Of a stretch of 39,786 nucleotides of DNA, positions 1-6,896 are shown piece by piece. The translations under genes were made by a program, and so were the position numbers. Each line of letters starts with the position of its first letter. Position 1 is the first letter of the stretch. Source of the DNA: JAEUUM01 sp038326165 (GTDB taxonomy: Bacteria > Bacteroidota > Bacteroidia > Chitinophagales > Saprospiraceae). The DNA lies in contig JBBQJT010000033.1 in the NCBI GenBank assembly GCA_038326165.1, positions 1 through 39,786 of the forward strand. Direction: 5' to 3'. The notes below the pieces were generated by a model. The model was not told the origin of the DNA, did no database searches, and was given only the letters and a program-made list of their open reading frames with translations.

Positions 1-1
1 A

Positions 2-1423
2 ACTTTTCATTCCTACTGTTTTGATTTGCTTGGCAAGGTTGGAAGTTTGGAAAAGTCGGATGTAATTTTGAAAAGCACAATTGAAAAAATTAAGAACGGA
101 GAAGTTGAAGCAAACCGAATTACAAAAACGGTTTTGGTAATTGATGAAGCACAAGACATGAACGCTGACGAATTTGCTTTGATAAATTGTTTGATAGAAC
201 AGAACGAAGAAATGAGAGTGATTGCAGTGGGAGATGATGATCAAAACATTTATGAATTCAGAGGAGCAAGTTCAAAATATTTGGAGCAGTTTATGGCTGA
301 AAGAAAAGCAGCCAAACACGAACTGATAGAAAATTACAGAAGCAAAAACAACTTGGTTGAATTCTCAAACGGTTTTGTGAAAAAGATTCGCCACCGCTTG
401 AAAGAAACTTCAATTGCAGCAAAGCAAACCGAAAATGGGAGCATAAAGTTGGTGCGTTATCAAAGCGGAAATCTAATTAATCCTTTGGTGCAAGACATAC
501 TTACCCCAGAACTTGCAGGAACTACTTGTGTGTTGACAAAAACAAATAATGAAGCATTACAGATTACAGGTTTGCTTTTAAAAAAAGGAATGCAAGCAAA
601 GTTGATTCAAAGCAATGATGGCTTCAGTTTACAAAACCTTTTAGAAGTTCGTTTCCTTATGAATGAAATAAACATAGGGGATGATGTAAAGATTATCAGT
701 GATGAAGTTTGGGCAAATGCAAAAAGTGAAATGAGAAAAAAGTTTCAGCAGAGTTCAAAACTTGAAGTATGCAACAACCTCATCAAACAATTTGAAGACA
801 GTAATTCAAGTAAGAAATACAAATCGGATTTCGAAGTTTTCCTAAGAGAATCAAAACTTGAAGATTTTTTTAATGAGAACGGAGAAACAATTTTTGTTTC
901 TACAATCCATAAAGCAAAGGGAAAAGAGTTTGACAATGTTTTCATCCTACTTGAAAACTTCAACCCTGCAACTGATGTAGCAAAGCGACAACTTTATGTT
1001 GGAATGACAAGAGCAAAACGCAACTTGACAATTCACTTGAACGGAGATTATCTTGACAATCTCAAAGCAGAAAATTTAGAACGTGTTGAAGATAGAGAAG
1101 AGCATTTGCCACCTCAGCAGTTGGCAATGCACCTGTCTTTCAAAGATGTTTGGTTAGATTACTTTGTTACCTGTCAGCATTATATTTCGCAACTCATAAG
1201 CGGAGATTCTTTGACCATAAACGGTGATGAATGCAAAAACGATAAAGGACAATCTGTTTTGAAATTCTCAAAGCAGTTTCTAAGCACGATTGAATCAGTA
1301 AAACAAAAAGGTTATCACTTAAAGCAAGCGAAAGTGAATTTCATTGTTTACTGGAAAAAGGAAGACACAGAATTGGAAATTAAAGTTATTTTGCCAGAAT
1401 TATATTTTGAGAGACTAATTTAA
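2..1423 (+). CDS. UvrD/Rep-family (SF1A) DNA helicase, 3' part
   Basis: The frame is open to the left edge of the window, so the N-terminus with the Walker A motif lies outside. The first visible residues, TFHSYCFDLL, match the motif Ib region of UvrD-type helicases. Downstream are motif II (DEAQD), motif III (VGDDDQNIYEFRGAS), motif IV (ENYRS), motif V (TIHKAKGKEFD) and motif VI (YVGMTRAKR), in the order expected for a 3'-5' SF1A helicase. A roughly 110-residue tail rich in Lys and Glu follows motif VI. From memory, very long Bacteroidota proteins fuse a RecQ helicase to such a UvrD-like half, and this could be the second half of one; that is inference. The stop is TAA. It is an ATP-driven DNA unwinding or repair enzyme of uncertain subtype. 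Confidence 0.9.
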   Translation, partial: TFHSYCFDLLGKVGSLEKSDVILKSTIEKIKNGEVEANRITKTVLVIDEAQDMNADEFALINCLIEQNEEMRVIAVGDDDQNIYEFRGASSKYLEQFMAERKAAKHELIENYRSKNNLVEFSNGFVKKIRHRLKETSIAAKQTENGSIKLVRYQSGNLINPLVQDILTPELAGTTCVLTKTNNEALQITGLLLKKGMQAKLIQSNDGFSLQNLLEVRFLMNEINIGDDVKIISDEVWANAKSEMRKKFQQSSKLEVCNNLIKQFEDSNSSKKYKSDFEVFLRESKLEDFFNENGETIFVSTIHKAKGKEFDNVFILLENFNPATDVAKRQLYVGMTRAKRNLTIHLNGDYLDNLKAENLERVEDREEHLPPQQLAMHLSFKDVWLDYFVTCQHYISQLISGDSLTINGDECKNDKGQSVLKFSKQFLSTIESVKQKGYHLKQAKVNFIVYWKKEDTELEIKVILPELYFERLI

Positions 1424-1427
1424 AGAA

Positions 1428-1544
1428 ATGATACTCATCTACACCTTCTTCTCAGCCCTCCCGATTCTCTTAACCGCAAACATCATTCTCACACTAAAAG
1501 CAGGTAAGAAAGAAGAAGAAAGCAACCGCTTGATTGAAAATTAA
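1428..1544 (+). CDS. 38-aa putative single-span membrane peptide
   Basis: An ATG four bases after the helicase stop opens a 38-codon frame ending in TAA. Residues 1-24 are strongly hydrophobic (MILIYTFFSALPILLTANII and onward), followed by a charged tail (KAGKKEEE). This is the pattern of a very small inner-membrane peptide. It sits neatly between the helicase and the RhuM remnant, which supports translation, but no family is recognised and an ORF of this length can occur by chance. Confidence 0.35.
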   Translation: MILIYTFFSALPILLTANIILTLKAGKKEEESNRLIEN

Positions 1545-1568
1545 CCATTTTTACTAACAATTAAAAAG

Positions 1569-2180
1569 ATGGCAAAAAAAATAAAACCAGCCGCAGATGG
1601 CTTTAACGAAATACTACTTTACACCACAGCAAATGGTAGGGTTAAGGTTGAGATATATTTGCAAAATGAAACAATTTGGCTAACACAGCAAAAAATAGCG
1701 GATTTGTTTGGTGTGGATAGAACGGTAATCACGAAGCATTTAAAAAATATTTTTGATACCAATGAACTTGACCCTAATGCAGTATGTGCAAAAATTGCAC
1801 ATACTGCCACAGATGGAAAAACATACTCGACACAGTTATATAACTTAGATGCAATCATTTCTGTTGGCTACAGGGTAAACAGTACTCAGGCAACCGCTTT
1901 TCGTATTTGGGCAACAGAGCGACTGAAATAATACATCATCAAAGGTTTTACAATGGATGATGAACGATTGAAAAATTCCAACAACATTTTTGGTAAAGAT
2001 TATTTTGAAGAACAGCTTGCCCGAATTAGAGATATTCGCAGCAGCGAACGCAGGTTTTATCAAAAAATTACGGACATTTATTCTCAATGCAGTGCAGATT
2101 ATAGCAAGGATGCTGAAAACACAAAAGCATTTTTTGCTACTGTTCAAAATAAATTGCTTTGGGTGAGTATTCTGGAGTAA
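1569..2180 (+). pseudogene. RhuM-family protein, nonsense-mutated and 3'-truncated
   Basis: The first 120 codons encode the conserved N-terminal DNA-binding-like part of RhuM proteins (QNETIWLTQQKIADLFGVDR and IATERLK-type segments). TAA at 1929-1931 then interrupts the frame, and the same frame continues with YIIKGFTMDDERLK, the expected next RhuM segment. In relatives a Glu codon stands here, so a single GAA-to-TAA change is the simplest reading. The resumed frame runs to VQNKLLW and then loses similarity at about 2163, where IS21-like repeats begin. Intact RhuM proteins are roughly 330 residues; here about 200 codons remain. RhuM proteins are often found on mobile elements and in defence islands; their biochemical role is unsettled. 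Confidence 0.8.
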
Positions 2181-2304
2181 AGGTTACCATCGATTCTGGA
2201 GCAAAGGGGCCACCCAAAGAGGTTAAGAAATGTCTAAGATTCCGGAGCAAAGAGGGCCACTATTGAAAATAAAGTGTTCTAGATTCCGGGTAAAAGGGGC
2301 CACT
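2164..2304 (+). mobile_element. Remnant IS21-family end with multiple terminal repeats
   Basis: Four direct copies of a sequence close to ATTCYGGAGCAAAGGGGCCA start at 2169, 2193, 2239 and 2283, with spacings of 24, 46 and 44 bases. Elements of the IS21 (IstA/IstB) family carry such tandem terminal repeats that bind the transposase, and their ends begin with TG. A TG at 2164 marks the probable outer end, exactly where RhuM similarity stops. No istA or istB reading frame is present and no inverted partner end was seen, so this is a solo end left after deletion. The family assignment rests on recall of the repeat pattern. Confidence 0.55.
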
Positions 2305-2330
2305 TATAGCCTTACTTAAAAAGTGATTTT

Positions 2331-2557
2331 TTGGAGATAAACAAGAGTAAAAGCGCTGCATATTCATGAAGTTATATTAAAAATTCATTAAGGAATTATT
2401 CCAACTAATCAATCATCCTGAAATTGGAATTCAAACAGAAATTGAGACTGTTCGAGCTCTGATTATTGATCAGTTCACTTTGTTTTATGAAGCAAGCCCG
2501 GACAGGATATTTGTCCATTTTGTTTGGGATAGTAAACAGAATCCAAGAAGCTTGTAA
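2331..2557 (+). pseudogene. ParE/RelE-family toxin remnant
   Basis: From 2381 an open frame of 58 codons ends at TAA 2555-2557 and contains HPEIG, TEIETVRAL and, at the end, FYEASPDRIFVHFVWDSKQN. This is the C-terminal half of type II ParE/RelE toxins (typically FYEI...VWDNRQNP). The preceding 50 bases read INKSKSAAYS in another frame, resembling the helical N-terminal part, so a frameshift and stop separate the halves. No start codon, N-terminus or antitoxin gene was found. It directly follows the IS21-like repeats. Confidence 0.6.
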
Positions 2558-2994
2558 ATTTTTGGAACAAATAACTATTGCCAATAATTAAATTTTCGTA
2601 TCGTGCCAAAGCTCCATTTACCAAACCAAACTCAATCTGATATCCGTACTTTAACTGATAAGATTCCTTGATTCTATGCATTCTCTTCGTAGCAAATTTC
2701 ATGAAAAATTGGGTATTTATATAAATCATCGAGCTGAATTAAATGGTTATTCAAGCTGTTTTTCTCGACTTCTCCCACTAAAGTCGGTAACAGAGCTTCT
2801 ACCAAAGTTTTAAACACTCTACTAAGTACGGACAAGCATTTTAATTTCAACGCCTTGCAACGATGGTTGCCAAAGAACAATACGGCAGGCTAAAATCTGT
2901 AATAGATATAACTCTTTCAATTATTCTGTAACGCTTTCTACCAAGAGAACTTTTACCTTTACATGGGAATGATCATTTCCCATAAATCAAGAAT
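2558..2994. other. Intergenic, possible decayed minus-strand gene
   Basis: On the minus strand two overlapping open frames (2880-2674 and 2729-2475) could be one frameshifted gene, but neither resembles a family I recognise and the second runs antisense into the toxin remnant. No promoter or RNA gene was identified. Confidence 0.2.
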
Positions 2995-4068
2995 ATGAAA
3001 AATAAATTAGAGCAGCTTGCTACTGAAAAAAACAACCCTTGTGTTTCGATTTCGCTAAATACTCACCGGACACATCCTGATAATATCCCGGATGTAATAG
3101 AACTTAAAAAACTCTTAAAAGAAGCAGAAGATAGGGTGATTGCAGAATTTGGAAAACGCCCAGTAAAGGAATTAATTGAAAAAATTGAAACGGTTGGCGA
3201 TGAAATTGACAGCAACTATAATTTAGATAGTTTGCATATTTTTCTTTCTAATGATACCAAAGAAATTATAAAATCACCCTGGCCAATAAAGGAAAATACG
3301 GTTCATATATCGGATACTTTCTCTATAAAACCAATAATTAAGAATTTCAATCGAACAGACAATTATCTGATTTTACTGCTTTCGCAGTCCGGTGTCAAAT
3401 TGCTACACTCCATTAATGATGGTATTACGGATGAAATCGTAAATGATGATTTTCCATTCAGCAAAAACCCCCACTATTTAACCAATCATGACAAATTAAG
3501 CGATGGAAAACAGGTTGATAACATGGTGCGTGAATACCTGAATACTGTGGACAAGGCAGTAGTGAGGGTGAATAATACAACCGATATGAATTGTGTGGTA
3601 ATCAGTACAGAAGATAATTACAGTCGACTGATGCAGGTTGCTGATAAGCCTTCTATCTATCTTGGTAATGTTCACATAAATTACAATGATGTAGCCAATA
3701 ATACCATAGCTGCCGCAGCTTGGAAAATTGTATGTGAATTGCATAAACAGAAACGCACAGACGCTATTGCAGAAATGCAGGAAGCAGTTGGGCAAGGCAA
3801 TGTAATTACCGATTTATCTGAAATTTATCGGGCTGTAAAAGAAGGCAGAGGCGATCTATTAATTACACATGATGATTTCAAACAGCCCGTAAAAATGACA
3901 GGAGCATTTTCATTTGAGCTGGCAGACGATGCCACTCAACCCGAAGTAATAGATGATATTTCAAGCGAAATTGCTTGGGAAGTCATTTCAAAAAAAGGAA
4001 GGGCAATATATACAAGCCAGGAAGAAATTAAATCTTTAGGCAACATTGTTCTAAAAGTCCGATATTAA
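2995..4068 (+). CDS. baeRF3-type bacterial release-factor-like protein
   Basis: This 357-residue cytosolic protein matches the overall pattern of the baeRF family 3, bacterial relatives of archaeo-eukaryotic peptide release factor 1. It has an N-terminal region with ISLNTHRTHPDN, a central domain containing LLLSQSGVKLLH, and a C-terminal region with GRGDLLITHDDF. Comparative work places baeRFs in ribosome rescue or hibernation-like roles; the activity of family 3 is not established. The ATG at 2995 is the first in frame. The gene stands alone with a hairpin terminator 20 bases downstream. Assignment is from sequence pattern, so the exact baeRF subfamily is less certain than the superfamily. 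Confidence 0.7.
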   Translation: MKNKLEQLATEKNNPCVSISLNTHRTHPDNIPDVIELKKLLKEAEDRVIAEFGKRPVKELIEKIETVGDEIDSNYNLDSLHIFLSNDTKEIIKSPWPIKENTVHISDTFSIKPIIKNFNRTDNYLILLLSQSGVKLLHSINDGITDEIVNDDFPFSKNPHYLTNHDKLSDGKQVDNMVREYLNTVDKAVVRVNNTTDMNCVVISTEDNYSRLMQVADKPSIYLGNVHINYNDVANNTIAAAAWKIVCELHKQKRTDAIAEMQEAVGQGNVITDLSEIYRAVKEGRGDLLITHDDFKQPVKMTGAFSFELADDATQPEVIDDISSEIAWEVISKKGRAIYTSQEEIKSLGNIVLKVRY

Positions 4069-4090
4069 TAGGTGGTCATAATTATTGTAT

Positions 4091-4123
4091 AAAGACATAG
4101 CGTTTTAAATTCTATGTCTTTTT
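4091..4123 (+). terminator. Rho-independent terminator after baeRF3
   Basis: AAAGACATAG and CTATGTCTTT form a perfect 10-bp stem around an 11-base loop, followed by more T. It lies 22 bases after the baeRF3 stop. Confidence 0.8.
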
Positions 4124-4474
4124 ACTTTTGTCTATCAGCTTAGTCAAGTCATCAAGCTTTGAGTAATTAAATTTTCAATGTGGTTGCTCGCAAAGGCTTG
4201 GATTCTCTATTTTCTCTATCACACAATTGCCCAAATTTTATTTTCTTTTTTATAATTGAGTAGCATTCACTTTATACGCTTGATGCCATTGATAGAATAA
4301 CTGAAAATTAACTTGATGGACCTTCTTTGAAGCAACTGATAATTATATTCAACCCAAAAACAGAGCTTGATGCTAAATCGATGAAATTTTTAATTGTTGC
4401 AGAAATTGTTTGGGTCTGACGACTATTACATTGGTAGCGGACTCTTATGAGTTTAAAAGCTGAAGATTTTTAGG

Positions 4475-4657
4475 TGTCAAGTCTTTAAGGTCGGAAAAAC
4501 CAAAGATTTTCGTAGCCTCATGAGCCTTTGCTTGGAGGCCAAACCCTCTGGTGCGGATTTGGCTTCAATTGTAGTTGAATGGTTAAAATTTCATGCTTTG
4601 GAATATCCCAGCAAAGATAAATTAGAAAAAAAAATCTTTTCTACATCCATACTTTAA
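4475..4657 (+). pseudogene. Possible transposase-like (DUF4158/Tn3 N-terminal) fragment
   Basis: An open stretch without a start codon encodes about 60 residues including ASIVVEWLKFHALEYPSKDK and ends at TAA. The pattern of a short helix, EWL, then a Pro-containing turn and a second helix resembles the N-terminal DUF4158 region of Tn3-type transposases. The match is weak and by eye only. The rest of the 4124-4653 interval holds no gene that I can support. Confidence 0.2.
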
Positions 4658-5202
4658 TATGGAGATTTTTTATACTGGCCTAAATGCGAATAAAAAAGAG
4701 ATTTAACTTTCATTTTATCCTGTGCTCTCTTTTTTCTTGAAACGTCTATTCTATAAAACAGACTTGAATAAGGAGTGGTCACTTCAAATGTTTTTTCGAT
4801 ATTCCATTTTTTGTATTTAGAGCTCCTAAACGCATCCATGACAATATTGGGAACTTCATTGACATTCAATACCCTACTCGTTGCAACAAGTAGCATATCT
4901 TGCCTGTCAGAATTTACAACTGCTTCAAATTGTTGATTACCCTTTTTATAAAATACTTTTGAATGTCTTTCACTTATTCTCTGAACATCAACTATTTCAA
5001 CCTCTGTAAATAGATTAGGGTAGTCCTCCATCAAAACAGTTTTATGTTTTTCTAACATATTCACATCTTGTATCACTGACCCTGCCTGAGCAAAAGCTAT
5101 TGAGGAAGTTGAAATAAGTATCATCACGAAGCTAATAACAAGCTTGACAGGGTGCTTTAAATTTTGATTTTCCATTTTGATTTTATTTAGTAATCTTTTC
5201 AT
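4654..5202 (-). CDS. Exported PepSY-like (putative beta-lactamase-inhibitor-like) protein
   Basis: This protein of 182 residues has a positively charged start, a hydrophobic stretch near residues 20-38 (LVISFVMILISTSSIAFA) and an AQA cleavage region, so it is probably periplasmic or outer-membrane exposed. The remaining 140 residues include NVNEVPNIVMDAF and a Tyr-rich strand, resembling the PepSY-like fold common in Bacteroidota, which binds ligands and has no known catalysis. A second ATG at 5175 gives a shorter signal peptide and is equally plausible. Convergent with baeRF3. The start-proximal region of 5203-5760 has no recognisable operator. Confidence 0.6.
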   Translation of the reverse strand: MKRLLNKIKMENQNLKHPVKLVISFVMILISTSSIAFAQAGSVIQDVNMLEKHKTVLMEDYPNLFTEVEIVDVQRISERHSKVFYKKGNQQFEAVVNSDRQDMLLVATSRVLNVNEVPNIVMDAFRSSKYKKWNIEKTFEVTTPYSSLFYRIDVSRKKRAQDKMKVKSLFYSHLGQYKKSPY

Positions 5203-5760
5203 AAAATTGATTTTTGTTTTAATAGTTTGAACTTTTGAGCTGAGTTCAAATGTTCATAAATGCTGAACCCAAGTGTAATGCAAAGTTAGAAGTGCTGATT
5301 TCAAAAGCGTTATATAGATGGCTCTAAGATTTACATAAATCACACCATAGTTTTTTCATACTTGCCTTTGTCTCTTAAACCAATGAGTCATCCCAACTGC
5401 TAAAGTCAAAGGAGTGTATTTGTCAAAATTAAAATTTGATGAAAAATGAAAGAGAGAAAGAAATGCTATTGAAAAATTATGCTATATTTTGTCAGTTCTA
5501 ATTTATCTAAGAAATAAGTGAATTGTAAGCTTTTTTTTGATAACCTTTACATCGTCACCAATAACATTGCTGGTTCTATTATTTAATACCTTTTCTAAGT
5601 TTTTTCTTGAAATTTTTCCAATCTTCCTATTCATTCCAATACTTTTTAACTTAAATTTACTAATATTTCAAATCAGTTTTTTTACATTTCGGGTTCAATC
5701 CGCATTCTAACACAAGAGCAAAACAATATAATCAAACATTAAAAGCCAGAAATATACACG
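5203..5760. other. Intergenic, divergent
   Basis: This 558-base AT-rich spacer lies between the start of the PepSY-like gene and the start of the DUF2306 gene, so it should hold two divergent promoters. I see no clear promoter, RNA or ORF in it. Confidence 0.3.
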
Positions 5761-6300
5761 ATGAATTTTGGAAATTTTATAACAAGCAATACTGGACTCA
5801 TACACTTTATAGCGTCTATGTTTGCGCTTTTATTTGGGACTTTGGTGCTCATGTTGCCAAAAGGGACCACCAAACACAAAACTATTGGCAGACTTTACGC
5901 TATCACCATGTTGGTGGTTTTGGTTACTGCCTTTATGACCTACAGACTTTTTGGAACTTGGGGCATATTTCACTGGACCGCAGTAATCAGCAGTTTGACT
6001 CTAACCTGTGGACTCATACCCATTCTGACAAGACGACCAATTAACAATTACAAATCACTTCATTATAGTTTTATGTACTGGAGTGTCATGGGTGTCTATG
6101 GGGCATTTGTATCAGAAACATTGGTAAGAATGCCTAAAGTAGTAGTAGAAAGTGGCATTCCCAACAGTGTTTTTTACAATATGACGGGAATTGGGACAGC
6201 TTTGGTTATGGGGCTTGGGGTTTACTACTTCCTCAAACTTAAACCCAAATGGGACAAACAGTTTGAAACCAAAAACCAGATAACTGGGTCAACAGAATAA
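5761..6300 (+). CDS. DUF2306-family integral membrane protein
   Basis: This 179-residue protein has five probable membrane spans, beginning at residues 12-33 (LIHFIASMFALLFGTLVLML). The loop GTTKHKTIGRLYA is a hallmark of this family (gly-x-x-HxxxGRxY). The HY...MYWSVMGVYGAFVSE segment also fits. The function of the family is unknown; conserved His residues and the layout recall heme or quinone-associated membrane proteins, which is only suggestive. It stands alone, with ATG at 5761 and no nearby co-oriented genes. Confidence 0.7.
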   Translation: MNFGNFITSNTGLIHFIASMFALLFGTLVLMLPKGTTKHKTIGRLYAITMLVVLVTAFMTYRLFGTWGIFHWTAVISSLTLTCGLIPILTRRPINNYKSLHYSFMYWSVMGVYGAFVSETLVRMPKVVVESGIPNSVFYNMTGIGTALVMGLGVYYFLKLKPKWDKQFETKNQITGSTE

Positions 6301-6815
6301 GGAATGAAACGCTAAAAACTATTTTCTGGCAGCTGTACGCCATTCTATTACTAAAATCTTAGATGGCACTTTTTGGCATGAAACACTGGCTAAATTGATT
6401 CAAGTTTTTCAACGAAAACTTTTCAGAATATTACTGGAGCTTCTGCAAGAATCTGCGCAATGAACGAAATAAACCATATCTAAAGTTTGTCTTTTGATTG
6501 ATTGTATTCCATTTGTCTATTGCCTACTATTCGTATTTATAGTCAAGAAATAAATCGAGCCCTTTGTAAATTAAAAACTAAAAAGGAGGATTTCCAGTGG
6601 AGTTTTTGCAAGCTTTGAACAAAGCTGCAATCGTGGCAAACAATCAAATTTTAACTTACAAACATTGATTCTTGTTCCATAATCAGTGTTCAAGAAAATT
6701 TGCTAAAATTGTCCTTTGTAAACTTTGAAGTGCATTCACAGCGGTTTCTCTGGACATAATTCAACAATACTTTTTACAAAATACAGTCCGTAGTTGAATA
6801 ATTGGTTTGTAAAAA
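6301..6815. other. Intergenic
   Basis: About 500 bases between convergent genes with no supported ORF. Bases 6489-6525 resemble the dispersed intergenic repeat described at 19 kb, 21 kb and 27 kb, but only over about 35 bases. Confidence 0.25.
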
Positions 6816-6857
6816 GAGCTATACTAAAATCGACTATTATACGATTTAGTATAGCTC
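6816..6857 (-). terminator. Rho-independent terminator of the PKD/T9SS gene
   Basis: GAGCTATACTAAAATCG and CGATTTAGTATAGCTC form a 16-bp stem with one bulged base; on the minus strand it is followed by TTTTT. It lies 40 bases after the stop of the minus-strand 868-aa gene. Confidence 0.85.
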
Positions 6858-6896
6858 AGGTATTTTAATAATTTGGATACCGATATTTATTTTTCA

